64,000 bases of DNA from positions 248,001-312,000 of the forward strand of contig NZ_JAGTWO010000001.1 of NCBI RefSeq assembly GCF_018842675.1, read 5' to 3'. Positions 27,586 through 36,463 of this stretch are shown piece by piece. Below the pieces are notes generated by a model that was not told the origin of the DNA, made no database searches, and was given only the letters and a program-made list of their open reading frames with translations. This stretch comes from Candidatus Pantoea bituminis (GTDB lineage Bacteria > Pseudomonadota > Gammaproteobacteria > Enterobacterales > Enterobacteriaceae). The first letter of the stretch is position 1. Every line of letters starts with the position of its first letter. The position numbers and the translations under genes are program-made.

Positions 27586-28707
27586 TTAATAATAAGAACA
27601 TATTTCCTGTGCCAGTTTACCCACTTCTGCGTTTTTGAAAATTGTACTTGCACAGTGAGCTTCAGGACTAGCATGCATTGATCCAACATTGGTGAGTATG
27701 GCAAGTGCACAGTTTGTTTTTTCATACCACCATACGCAGGCGCTGGCACCAAGAACGTTTCCACCGTGACCGATGGCTGTGCCGTAATCAGTATCCATTC
27801 TAAATAAACTTAATCCCATTTCAGCATTATCGGCTGGCATCCACTGTTGCATTTCTTTCATACTTTTGGGATTGAGCAATTCACCGTTTTTGAGCGCCAA
27901 AATAAAATTAACAACATCCTGTGCAGTAGAAACGATCCCTCCGGCCGCCCACTCTACAGAGAGATTGATCGCGGAAACATCCAGAATATTGTTAGGCTCA
28001 ATCTTAAAATAGTCTGAAACTCCGGCTTTTTTAATAAAATGAAGATCCAGCCTGTGGAATCTTTTGGAAGAATACTGATTTTCTAATGAGGCAACCGATT
28101 CAAGAGAGGTGCTTTTCAGCAAAAGCGGATTAATAATTCTTTTATATAACTCCTCTTCGAGGCTATTAGAAGTAAGTTTTTCGATCAACAGACCTAATAA
28201 AGTGAAATTACTATTAGAATAATGAAATGCTTCTCCTGGAGCACACAGCGGTTTTTTACCCCGGATATAGTCGAGGTTTTCCTGTGGCAGCCAAATCTTT
28301 TCCGGTTTGACCCTCTTACCGCGAGCATCATGAATCCATGAGTGCTGATCTTCCCAGCTGGGTATACCTGAATAATGCGAGAGTAAATGCCTTACAGTCA
28401 CGCTTTCTGCATTTGCGACGTCTGCAAGGACATTTTTGTCCAGCCAAGTTGATATAGGTTCATCGAGAGTGAGATAATTTTCCTCGTTTAACTGGAGAAT
28501 TAACACTGCAACAAAAATTTTGGTTATGCTGCCAATACCAAAAATCATTTCTGGATTGTTTTTAATTTTATTTTCAGCATCAGCATAACCCACTCCATGC
28601 TGCCATATTGTTTTGTCTCCTTTGCCAATAGCCATAGTAAGGCCCGGAAAGGTTTTCAATGCCATCTGATTAAGCAGATTTATTAACGCAATTTCACAAG
28701 GACTCAT
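27586..28707 (-). CDS. Serine hydrolase of the beta-lactamase / DD-peptidase (class C-like) family
   Basis: 373 aa from ATG 28707, chosen over 28716 because AAGGA lies nine bases upstream. The SxxK motif is in FGIGSITKIFVAVLI, the tyrosine motif is YSNSNFTLLGLL, and the third motif is GHGGNVLGA. These are the three active-site elements of PF00144 proteins (esterases, D-aminopeptidases, beta-lactamase-like). No signal peptide, so probably cytoplasmic and not a resistance beta-lactamase. AT-rich codon use compared with flanking genes suggests separate acquisition. Confidence 0.83.
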   Translation of the reverse strand: MSPCEIALINLLNQMALKTFPGLTMAIGKGDKTIWQHGVGYADAENKIKNNPEMIFGIGSITKIFVAVLILQLNEENYLTLDEPISTWLDKNVLADVANAESVTVRHLLSHYSGIPSWEDQHSWIHDARGKRVKPEKIWLPQENLDYIRGKKPLCAPGEAFHYSNSNFTLLGLLIEKLTSNSLEEELYKRIINPLLLKSTSLESVASLENQYSSKRFHRLDLHFIKKAGVSDYFKIEPNNILDVSAINLSVEWAAGGIVSTAQDVVNFILALKNGELLNPKSMKEMQQWMPADNAEMGLSLFRMDTDYGTAIGHGGNVLGASACVWWYEKTNCALAILTNVGSMHASPEAHCASTIFKNAEVGKLAQEICSYY

Positions 28708-28834
28708 TCTCTCCATTCCTTTATTTTATCTATTATTTTATCTATTCCACTGCGTACAGTAATTTTAAGCCACCAGCAGGTAAATACCGTTTGTCAGCGA
28801 ATCAACTTAATCACCCCCGCTTTCTTAACTGCTC

Positions 28835-29809
28835 TCACATCCTTTTGTGATCAACAGGCTCAGGCCCTCGAAATGCCCGACGCCATTCGCTTGGGCTGAC
28901 ACTGAATCTCGCTTTAAAACTCTGGCGAAAAGAGATGGGCGACTGAAAACCAGCCATTTCAGACACGCTTTCAATACTGCTATCCGTTGTTTCCAACAGT
29001 TCCTGGCTTCTTTGAAGGCGCTCCGCGTTCAGCCATTCTCCGAGTGTCGTTCCGGTTGCCTTGGAAAAATGACGCGTCAGCGTTCTCCGGCTCATATTGG
29101 CAAATCCAGCCAGCGAGTCGAGATCGTGCGGCTTGTCCAGATTGCGACGCAGGTATTCAATCAGCTCGTTGATTTTGCTGTCTCGCGTCGAGGCCGGGAC
29201 CGGGCGTTCAATAAACTGGGCCTGCCCGCCCTCCCGGTAAGGTGGCACAACCATTCTTCTTGCAACGCGGTTGGCAATTGCAGAACCGTAATGGTTACGA
29301 ATGATATTCAGACAGCAGTCAATACCGGCCGCCGTGCCTGCAGAGGTAATAAGACGTTCGTCGCTGGTATACAGCGAGTTGCTGTCAAGATGAACGGCAG
29401 GAAATCGTTTGATGAAGTCCTTTTCATATTCCCAGTGTGTTGCAGCACGGTGCTGATTAAGTAAGCCTGAATAGGCCAATACGTAAGTGCCTAAACAAAG
29501 ACCCACCACCTCAGCGCCACGCTGCCATGCGCTTATCAGCTTATCCAGCAGAGCCTGCGAGGGTTTTTCATCAGGATTATGCCAGTAAGGCACAATGATG
29601 ATGTCTGCAACGTCAAGCTGCTCAAGTCCGTGCTCTACGTTGATGGACAGCCCAATATCAGAGAGCACTACAACGGGTTTTTCGGCACAGATTTCCAAAT
29701 GAAATAAGTCTGGCTGCGGCATCGACTGCCCAAAAAGAATACAAGGTACTGAAAAGTGAAACGGGCTAAATCCAGCCGTGGCGATCACGGCAACCGTCAG
29801 AGCAGACAT
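28835..29809 (-). CDS. GlxA-family transcriptional regulator (DJ-1/PfpI domain plus AraC-type HTH)
   Basis: 324 aa from ATG 29809 (AAGGTGACTTTC ribosome site; the GTG at 29818 is rejected). N-terminal DJ-1/PfpI-like domain (residues 1-190) with the nucleophile-elbow-like EVVGLCLGTYVLAYSG and a TSAGTAAGIDCCLNIIR block. C-terminal AraC HTH (about 215-315): LDSLAGFANMSRRTLTRHF and VSEMAGFQSPISFRQSFKAR. It probably activates neighbouring genes in response to a small amidase or isomerase-type ligand. The adjacent MBL hydrolase (same strand, upstream) is the likely partner. Confidence 0.87.
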   Translation of the reverse strand: MSALTVAVIATAGFSPFHFSVPCILFGQSMPQPDLFHLEICAEKPVVVLSDIGLSINVEHGLEQLDVADIIIVPYWHNPDEKPSQALLDKLISAWQRGAEVVGLCLGTYVLAYSGLLNQHRAATHWEYEKDFIKRFPAVHLDSNSLYTSDERLITSAGTAAGIDCCLNIIRNHYGSAIANRVARRMVVPPYREGGQAQFIERPVPASTRDSKINELIEYLRRNLDKPHDLDSLAGFANMSRRTLTRHFSKATGTTLGEWLNAERLQRSQELLETTDSSIESVSEMAGFQSPISFRQSFKARFSVSPSEWRRAFRGPEPVDHKRM

Positions 29810-29938
29810 GAAAGTCACCTTACCGTAAAGAATAACTACCGGCTTACCGGCAGATAAGTCGCTGATAGTTTAGTTTAAAGAGGGGAACAGATAGCACTGC
29901 GTGAGTGTATGCTCCCCTCAACCGGGCGGAAAGCGCTA

Positions 29939-30718
29939 TTAGAAAGCCATTGTCTCACCGTCTGCCGGAATAAGAATTTTATCCTGAATGCCGTGCTCAA
30001 GCGAAAACTCGCGCAACTCAGCGCGGGTGAGAAGACAGTGATTTATTGATTCCATGTGCGAGGCCACGACGGTCGCAGTTGGCAACATCTTAAGCGTGCG
30101 CAATGTGTCTTCTTTGCCCATGATAATCGGTCCGTAAAGATCGTTAACAGCATAGCCAGTGTTAAGCACCACAACCTCCGGCTGGAAACGCTGCAAGCTT
30201 CTTACATAAGGTTTAACCCAGACGGTATCACCTGCAATATAGAGAGTTTTCTCATCATGATGTGTGAAGACCAACCCACACGCATCGCCTAGCAAATCGC
30301 CCCACAGCGCATCGGCATACAATTCGTTACTGCCGTGCTGACCATCGGTTTTATAAATAGTCAGCCCATCGACAAAATGATTTTCTTCTTTCAGAACACG
30401 CACATTAAGAAAACCCTGCGAGCTAACCAGCGCTGCGTCACTCTCGTTCTGCGTATAAACAAGCATGTTTTTAGGTACTGCCTGCTGCGCCGCTTCGTCC
30501 CAGTGGTCGGTATGTGTATGTGTCAGGATAACAGCATCTACAGACAGTAAACTCTCAACATTAACCGGCAAGGAAACCATAGGGTTGCGAAGATGGGGTC
30601 GTGCATTCCCGGCAAAGCCATCCCAGGCTTCTTTCTCTGCCAGCATCGGATCGATAAGGAACTTTTTACCGGCATATTCCAGCACAAGCGTAGCATTGCG
30701 GATTTGTGTTAATTTCAT
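29939..30718 (-). CDS. MBL-fold metal-dependent hydrolase
   Basis: 259 aa, metallo-beta-lactamase fold of the UlaG/YtkL-like type. N-terminal MKLTQIRNATLVLEYAGKKF then LIDP; the metal motif HTHTDH at residues 67-72 (H67, H69, D71, H72); a second site in YIAGDTVWVKPY; and the terminal SHMESINHC. Substrate unknown. The ribosome site is GGGGTAATAA before ATG 30718. It is followed by the GlxA-type regulator 130 bp downstream on the same strand. Confidence 0.85.
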   Translation of the reverse strand: MKLTQIRNATLVLEYAGKKFLIDPMLAEKEAWDGFAGNARPHLRNPMVSLPVNVESLLSVDAVILTHTHTDHWDEAAQQAVPKNMLVYTQNESDAALVSSQGFLNVRVLKEENHFVDGLTIYKTDGQHGSNELYADALWGDLLGDACGLVFTHHDEKTLYIAGDTVWVKPYVRSLQRFQPEVVVLNTGYAVNDLYGPIIMGKEDTLRTLKMLPTATVVASHMESINHCLLTRAELREFSLEHGIQDKILIPADGETMAF

Positions 30719-31324
30719 TTATTACCCCAGTGATTAATCAGATTCAGGCTCAGCCCTGTATGTGTTGTGGTACCGCAGCTGCCTGCGAGATGGCTTACTC
30801 TAAAAGGAAAAAGGGAGGATACGTGACAGGCTCTCAGGCCATTAGTCGATGAAATCGGGTCAATATCAGTGGTCCGTTTTTGCCGCGCATTTGTAAACAA
30901 GCAGCAGGCTATACAAGGTGATTCGTGTTATTCCTGAATCAATAGCAGCGATTGCGGTCAACGATCATGAAGGCTTAACAGAGCAAGGGAAAAGCTTGCG
31001 TTGAGTTAAATTGATTAATTTATCCTCAGTAAATATCTATTGATCACTCAGAAGAAAAATCTTCTTGCCTAAAGGCAGCTTTTTAGCTAATTATTTAGGA
31101 AGTGATCATTCTATAAATAGATTGTGATAGTTCATGCCAAAATCATTTGCAGTAAAAATCCGTGGTCGGGTACGGATTTTCAATAAACATTGACTTTTAA
31201 ATCAAGGAATTATGCTGCTTTCCTTTGCGGGTTACTCAGCAGTGAAAGAGATCCATACAAATTTGTTTGCTTTGAAAAAGCGATGACTCACCCACTAACC
31301 GTTTACAAACATCCGGAATTAATA
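30719..31324. other. 600-bp intergenic region with an orphan terminator-like hairpin
   Basis: Promoter regions of the divergent MBL hydrolase and alpha/beta hydrolase genes. A perfect 9-bp stem-loop flanked by A and T tracts at 31155-31180 has no gene ending at it. No coding sequence supported. Confidence 0.5.
31155..31180. terminator. Orphan bidirectional terminator-like hairpin upstream of the hydrolase gene
   Basis: AAAATCCGT, GGTCGGGT loop, ACGGATTTT. It lies 145 bases upstream of the hydrolase start, so it could be an attenuator in its leader. Confidence 0.5.
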
Positions 31325-32227
31325 ATGCAAAAATTTGATATGCCCTCTGCGCCTAAAGGATTCGAGCACAAATTTGTGCGCGTCAATGATTTGAGATTCC
31401 ATTATGTTGATGGGGGCGCGAATACGTCTGAAACTATCGTTCTTCTCGCTGGCTTCCCGGAATCTTGGTATGCGTGGAGGCATGTTATGCCCACGCTCGG
31501 TGAGCAGTTTCGCGTGTTAGCGATTGATTTACCCGGACAAGGAGACAGCGACAAACCTTTAGATGGCTATGATACACAGACCGTTGCAGAACGCCTTCAT
31601 GATGCTATCGCCTCGCTAGGTCTGGATAACTATCATCTTGTCGCTCACGATGTGGGTGCCTGGGTCGCTTTTCCCTATGCATTAACTTTCGGTAGCGAAG
31701 TCAGTTCTTTGGTTTTAATGGATGCAGGCATACCCGGCGTCACAATGCCGGAGTTTCTTCCCACTTCTTCTGATAAATCATGGAAAACATGGCACTTTTC
31801 ATTTAATGCTCTGCCAGATCTTCCCGAAGTTCTTTTACAGGGACGGGAGCGTGAATATCTCGCATGGTTTTTCCACGAGAAGACCGTCAATCCTCATTGC
31901 TACTCTGAAGAAACGTTAAATGAATATGTTCGTATTTTCAGTGCGCCAGGCGGTATGCGAGCAGGATTGAGTTTTTATCGGGCGGCCGCAATGTCTACGT
32001 CTCAGAATAAATTATTGCTGAGCACAAATAAGCTGACCATGCCGGTACTCGGATTAAGTGCGGACCAGGGATCGATTCCGGATATCGCAGCTGCGGTAAG
32101 ACCCTACGCAACAAATATCAGAGGCGATTTGATTAAGAATTGCGGGCACTTTCAGCCAGAAGAGCAGCCGCAGGCAGTAACAAATGCTGTTCTTAAATTC
32201 ATTGAAGACGTTAAAGCGCATGAATAA
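31325..32227 (+). CDS. Alpha/beta-hydrolase, epoxide-hydrolase/dehalogenase type
   Basis: 300 aa from ATG 31325 (GGAATTAATA upstream); longer in-frame starts at 31190 and 31281 add sequence not typical of the family. Oxyanion HGxP-like block LAGFPESWYAWRHVM; nucleophile Asp109 in HLVAHDVGAWVAF; cap domain with LLQGREREYLAWFFHEK; catalytic His in KNCGHFQPEEQP. It resembles the second hydrolase at 44281-45126, sharing the QGREREY and GH-x-PEEQP blocks. Substrate unknown (epoxide, ester or haloalkane). Confidence 0.82.
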   Translation: MQKFDMPSAPKGFEHKFVRVNDLRFHYVDGGANTSETIVLLAGFPESWYAWRHVMPTLGEQFRVLAIDLPGQGDSDKPLDGYDTQTVAERLHDAIASLGLDNYHLVAHDVGAWVAFPYALTFGSEVSSLVLMDAGIPGVTMPEFLPTSSDKSWKTWHFSFNALPDLPEVLLQGREREYLAWFFHEKTVNPHCYSEETLNEYVRIFSAPGGMRAGLSFYRAAAMSTSQNKLLLSTNKLTMPVLGLSADQGSIPDIAAAVRPYATNIRGDLIKNCGHFQPEEQPQAVTNAVLKFIEDVKAHE

Positions 32228-32536
32228 TTAACACATTATGCAAAAGCTGAGGCAGATTATGTGGGCGGTTACGAGGCGGGATTAAGGCATTTTTTTGATC
32301 AGCCTGCGCATTGCTTTCCCGGTCGCAGACGACGATAAGGCATTGTTCCGAACTGACAACAGACGAAATAAAGCAGGCTGCTGCCAGGACACGGGCACCT
32401 GCAAACCGAGATGCGCTCATCAATCATTTCATGGCGGCCAGCGGCCTGCTCAGCCATGATTATGTTGTTGCCTGCAACCGTGCCCTAACTCCCTAAATGC
32501 ACCGTTGCTCCCAAGAATCATTGAAGAGAGGTATTG

Positions 32537-33195
32537 ATGGCTAACGTATTTATCATTGGTGGTGCTGGGAACATAGGTTATCGCCTGTCATCCCTGCTCG
32601 CCAAAAAAGGGCACACTGCTCGCCCGCTTTATCGCAAAGATGACCAAGAGCCGTCGTTGCGCCAGATTGGTGCCGAGCCGGTAAAAGGCGACCTGACGAA
32701 ACTGGATACCGGATCACTTGCATCGCTGATGGCAGGAAGCGAAATTGTGGTTTTTCAGCCGGTGCAGGGGGAAAAGGCGGAGAGGAAATGACGAATGCTA
32801 TCGATGGCGAGGGGTTAAAAACCGCCGTTGCCGCTGCAAGCCAGGCCGGGATCACGCGCTTTTTGCTGGTCTCCGCATTCCCGGAAGCCGCCAGAGGAAA
32901 AGGCCTTCCGGCTAGCTTTGAAAATTACATGCGCGTCAAAAAGATGGCAGACGTCGCGCTTGCGGAAAGTGAACTGGATTGGGTGATTTTACGGCCCGGA
33001 ACGCTGACTGATGAGAAAGGTAGCGGACTTGTTCGTGCCGGCCTGGCGATCCCCTATGGCGATATTTCCCGTGATGATGTCGCGATGACACTGCTGGAAA
33101 TCATAGAACAGCCTGATGTCAGCCGCATCATTATTGAACTGACGGGTGGAAGTGTACCCGTGCGTGAAGCTATGCAGCGGATGGCAGCGCGATAA
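32537..33195 (+). CDS. NAD(P)-binding NmrA/atypical SDR oxidoreductase (frameshifted)
   Basis: About 220 aa. Rossmann start VFIIGGAGNIGYRLSSLLAK (GGAGNIG dinucleotide motif), then LVSAFPEAARGKGLP and LDWVILRPGTLTDEKGSG, the YhfK/NmrA-like core (no YxxxK). The frame breaks at the five-base T run 32751-32755; one more T gives VVFSAGAGGKGGEEMTNAID. ATG 32537 follows AGAGAGGTATTG. It lies downstream of the alpha/beta hydrolase on the same strand, separated by 300 bp without a gene. A perfect 11-bp stem-loop (33229-33255) follows. Confidence 0.8.
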
Positions 33196-33228
33196 AATGT
33201 GCCTTCCGATGTCGCCACCAGCAAGTAT

Positions 33229-33255
33229 CAGTCTGCTCCTGCATGGAGCAGACTG
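33229..33255 (+). terminator. Stem-loop after the NmrA-like gene
   Basis: CAGTCTGCTCC, TGCAT loop, GGAGCAGACTG: perfect 11-bp stem, 33 bases after the stop. No T tract. Confidence 0.55.
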
Positions 33256-33439
33256 ACGGGTTGGCAGCGCCCTTTTACAGCAGCTTGCTAAGCTCGCTAG
33301 TGTCATTTTCATTGCGCCCAAGTGCAGCAATTCGCGAACCGATCCGGTTTGATAAACCCTCATTGGGGCTTCAGTTCCCACAATGAGCGATCCCTAAATA
33401 AGAACAGGGATGCTGCTGCGCTTTGGGTGATTTAACGCA

Positions 33440-34027
33440 TTAGCGATATCGCTCTACCAAATTAATGATCAGTAAAGTGAGCTCCTGAAGACCTTCCTGT
33501 TGAAGAATATCGCCACAGACAACCGCATTTGAAATGGCGTCCGCCGCACCCAGCATTCCCCACAAACTTGATTGTGGGATGCCGGCTGGTTTAACAAACT
33601 CAGCAAACCAGTTGCGAAATTTTTCCATAAAGTCGCGCTGATATTTGAGCTTGATTTCAGCAAGTTCTGGCGTGCTATCCAATGCTGACAGCACATCAGG
33701 GATTTCACGCCCTTGCGTCAGCACGCAGTCAACATAGCGTGATGCCACTACAGCTGCCTTCTCTTCCAGGCTGTTGTCCGCAGCAGCCATTGCGGCATCG
33801 ATAATCGCAGTCTGTCGCACATCAAAATCTTCATAAAGGGCTACCAGCAAGCCTTGCCGTGACTTGAAATGGTCATAAACCACTGGCTTACTCACACCCG
33901 CTTCAATGGCCAGACGTCCCAACGCTAACGCATCAGTGCCTTCATGGCGCACGAGATTCCAGCCTACGGTAAGTAACTGTTGTCGCCTTGCCTGATAAGT
34001 CATGCGCTGACGAGGAGCCTGGATCAT
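33440..34027 (-). CDS. TetR-family transcriptional regulator
   Basis: 195 aa. HTH at residues 12-58: RRQQLLTVGWNLVRHEGTDA then GVSKPVVYDHFKSRQGLL. The C-terminal domain is ligand-binding and unclassified. The start overlaps the stop of the upstream flavodoxin-fold oxidoreductase by four bases, so the pair is one operon. A palindrome at 34658-34676 before that operon is the probable autoregulatory operator. Intact. Confidence 0.85.
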   Translation of the reverse strand: MIQAPRQRMTYQARRQQLLTVGWNLVRHEGTDALALGRLAIEAGVSKPVVYDHFKSRQGLLVALYEDFDVRQTAIIDAAMAAADNSLEEKAAVVASRYVDCVLTQGREIPDVLSALDSTPELAEIKLKYQRDFMEKFRNWFAEFVKPAGIPQSSLWGMLGAADAISNAVVCGDILQQEGLQELTLLIINLVERYR

Positions 34028-34620
34028 GCGGGTTCCTTTTGTTCAAAAAGCCGCTCGCCAAGGTTATATGCCAGAGCGTAATGTGAGTCAGGAAAGTTTT
34101 TATCCGACGCTAACAGTAATTCACTGGTCACTACCGGCGCACCGCAATAGCCAAAAATTCCGTGGTCAATTTGCGTGCGCATACTGCCGAAATAACCGTG
34201 GCGAACATAGGTACGCTGGCTCGCTGCGCCCACCGCAATCAGATGCACCTGTAAATGTTCAAGCTTCTTGATAACATTCTGGCCCGTATCGTCGTACGCC
34301 CAGCCTTGTGTAAACACTCTATCAATCCACCCTTTTAGCAGGGCTGGAAATGACCACCAGTAGATTGGATAAACCAGTATCAGTGCATTCGCGCGATCTA
34401 CGCGCACCTGTTCGGCAATGACGTCAGCAGGTGAAGCTAACTTGCCCTTAAATTGGTCGAAATCCGCTTGATTGAAACGAGGATCAAACTGTTCAGCTGC
34501 TAAATCAGCATGCTCAACGGTGTAATTGCCGCTGGCAACAACGCCTTTGGCCAAGTGTGATGCCACCGTTTGGGTATGTGAATTGCAGTCAGGATGGGCA
34601 GTAACGATCAGTGCGTGCAT
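34024..34620 (-). CDS. NAD(P)H dehydrogenase (quinone), flavodoxin-like fold
   Basis: 198 aa. It starts MHALIVTAHPDCNSHTQTVA, the FMN phosphate loop of the MdaB/KefF/YwrO-type quinone reductases. LILVYPIYWWSFPALLKGWI then DRVFTQGWAY is the flavin-binding and active-site block. A two-electron reductase of quinones or electrophiles, cytoplasmic. First gene of a two-gene operon with a TetR regulator, probably electrophile-responsive as in NemR- or KefF-type circuits (inference). Confidence 0.87.
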   Translation of the reverse strand: MHALIVTAHPDCNSHTQTVASHLAKGVVASGNYTVEHADLAAEQFDPRFNQADFDQFKGKLASPADVIAEQVRVDRANALILVYPIYWWSFPALLKGWIDRVFTQGWAYDDTGQNVIKKLEHLQVHLIAVGAASQRTYVRHGYFGSMRTQIDHGIFGYCGAPVVTSELLLASDKNFPDSHYALAYNLGERLFEQKEPA

Positions 34621-34640
34621 GTCGGCAATCTCCGTTAAGG

Positions 34641-34680
34641 CATTACCTACTAGTAGTAACCTACGATTGGTAGGTTGTCA
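34641..34680 (-). promoter_or_regulatory. TetR operator of the quinone-reductase operon
   Basis: AACCTAC, GATTG, GTAGGTT (34658-34676) is a perfect 7-bp inverted repeat; beside it is ACCTACTAGTAGT with a second partial CTACTAGTAG palindrome. Just upstream of the first gene of an operon that encodes its own TetR protein. Confidence 0.55.
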
Positions 34681-34764
34681 AACCACGTCTCAAACAGCAA
34701 AGGCTAAATAAACGCTGTTTTTCTTTTATCCCCGACAGGCTTGATGTAAAGCAGCAGCGTTGAT

Positions 34765-35396
34765 TTAGGGCAATTTCGCCCTATTCAGATAGGTACAGAA
34801 CATTATTATCAGCTGTTCCTGCAACTGACTGTTGAGAAGCTCCGGCCGATTGCGGTCAAAAAAGTCCGCACGGTTCCAAAAAGCACGTTCAATAAGGTCA
34901 CGTTGAGAGAGGAAAGGTTCTGAAATTTCGCATCCGATGCTGAAGCAAGCATCCCTTCACTGGCTACCTCAATGCGCCGACACATGCTTTCAACAATATC
35001 ACTCACGTCGATTTCAGCAGCTGCGCGATAAAGTGCGCAGGTAACGTCATAACGTTCTGTTTTAATGTTGATGTATTCACTGATAACGCCCTGAACCATT
35101 TGGGTATACGGGGCGCCCTGCAAGGTCTCACATACTTTTTCAATTCGTCCGGCGAGATGGTCTAAATAGTGATCAATCAATGCAAAGAACAGCGCCTGCT
35201 TGTTAGGAAAATATTGGTAAAGCGAACCCACCGACACCCCTGCCCGCTCGGCTACTCGCGTAGTGGTCAATTGCGAGGTTCCACTACTCAGTAAAACCTG
35301 AATAGTGGCTTCGAGAATAACGTCGACGGTAGCAGCTGATCTTCTCTGGCGCGGTGATCTACGCGGGTTATAGCTGGACAGGGTTTTCAACGTCAT
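34765..35396 (-). CDS. TetR/AcrR-family regulator (frameshifted near the C-terminus)
   Basis: About 211 aa. HTH: DVILEATIQVLLSSGTSQLT then ERAGVSVGSLYQYFPNKQAL (residues 25-70), very typical of TetR regulators beside SDR genes. The frame breaks at the A run 34858-34863; one more base changes RTFLTAIGRSFST to RTFFDRNRPELLNSQLQEQL and extends to a TAA at 34765. It is divergent from the SDR gene, with an inverted repeat (35410-35454) between them that is the likely operator for both. Confidence 0.8.
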
Positions 35397-35409
35397 ACGC
35401 GAATTCTTT

Positions 35410-35454
35410 TTAGTGAAGGATTATTCATATTATAGAGGACACCCTCTTCACTAA
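35410..35454. promoter_or_regulatory. Inverted-repeat operator between TetR and SDR genes
   Basis: TTAGTGAAG (35410-35418) and CTTCACTAA (35446-35454) are exact complements; a smaller GAGG-ACAC-CCTC palindrome lies within. Centred in the 78-bp divergent promoter gap. Confidence 0.55.
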
Positions 35455-35474
35455 TAAATCTAAAGGAGTAAGCG

Positions 35475-36200
35475 ATGACCGTTTCACTTGCGCTGGTCAC
35501 GGGCGGCAACAAAGGTATCCGCTATGAAATCGCGAAACAGCTGGCGCTGGCGGGTACCAAGGTATTACTTGGGGCACGCAATTCAGCCCGCGGGCAGGCG
35601 GCGGCTAATACATTGATGAACGAAGGACTTGATGTTTCATTCCTTCAAATTGATATTTGCGACGGTGAAAACATCGCTGCGGCGGCGGAACACATCGAAA
35701 ATGCATACGGTCGTCTGGACATTCTGGTTAACAATGCCGGCATTGCAGATGCCCGTGATGGTTTACCGGGTAGCACTTCGCCAGACACAGTACGTCATGT
35801 ACTTGAAACCAATTTTATCGGACCGCTGGCTGTTACCCAGGCGATGTTGCCTTTGCTGCGTAAGTCATCAGCCGGGCGTATTGTGAATATCTCAAGTAGT
35901 CTTGGTTCGCTTACGCTGAATAATGATAAAGAGTCACCGTTTTATAATGTGAAACTTATAGGCTATAACACGTCAAAAGCTGCACTGAACATGCTGACTA
36001 TTCAGCTCAACGCAGAACTGAAAGATACCGCGATAACCGCTGTCTCGGTTTGCCCCGGATTAGTTAATACTGATTTAAGCGGGCATTTGGGCGACCGCAC
36101 GCCCCATGAAGCAGCGGCTTTCCCGGTCCGTCTAGCTTTGCAAACGGCGCCAAATAATGATGCCGCGTTTCAGAATGAAGCTGTCGTGCTGCCCTTGTAA
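35475..36200 (+). CDS. SDR-family NAD(P)-dependent oxidoreductase with an altered cofactor loop
   Basis: 241 aa classical short-chain dehydrogenase (carbonyl-reductase-like). VTGGNKGIRYEIAKQLALAG should be the TGxxxGxG loop, but the last glycine reads Arg (CGC where GGC is expected). LDILVNNAGIAD (NNAG), IVNISSSLGSL (catalytic Ser) and YNTSKAALN (YxxxK) are intact. ATG 35475 follows AAGGAGTAAGCG. It is divergent from the TetR gene that presumably represses it. The Arg could be a base-call error or a real change that alters NAD(P) binding. Confidence 0.85.
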   Translation: MTVSLALVTGGNKGIRYEIAKQLALAGTKVLLGARNSARGQAAANTLMNEGLDVSFLQIDICDGENIAAAAEHIENAYGRLDILVNNAGIADARDGLPGSTSPDTVRHVLETNFIGPLAVTQAMLPLLRKSSAGRIVNISSSLGSLTLNNDKESPFYNVKLIGYNTSKAALNMLTIQLNAELKDTAITAVSVCPGLVNTDLSGHLGDRTPHEAAAFPVRLALQTAPNNDAAFQNEAVVLPL

Positions 36201-36357
36201 CTCTCTGACTGTATCCGTGATGCTTTTCCGTATTAATCACCGCTCACAAGTCTTTAGCTTTCCACATCTATGGATAACAGGAAAATCTGCTGCTACCCAC
36301 GGTAGTTGGGAAATATCACTATGATATTCACCTGTTTTGAGGCAGTTCAGATCGGGC

Positions 36358-36378
36358 AAAAGGCTCCTTACGGAGCCT
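36358..36378 (-). terminator. Rho-independent terminator downstream of togT
   Basis: On the minus strand GGCTCC, GTAA, GGAGCC, TTTT. A second hairpin, CTGGCCGG-GAAT-CCGGCCAG (36424-36443), lies between it and the togT stop. Confidence 0.65.
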
Positions 36379-36463
36379 CATAGCATAAAGTGTATTAAAA
36401 GCGGTTTTGAAAAGAGTGAAATAACTGGCCGGATTCCCGGCCAGAATGGGGATGCAAGCCTGT

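Noticed and set aside
31190..31324. N-terminal extension of the first alpha/beta hydrolase
   Set aside because: The extra 45 residues are not typical of the family and start in the promoter/attenuator region.
32311..32496. 61-aa plus-strand ORF between the hydrolase and NmrA-like genes
   Set aside because: Some helix-like content, but no ribosome site or family; may be a gene fragment, not enough to call.
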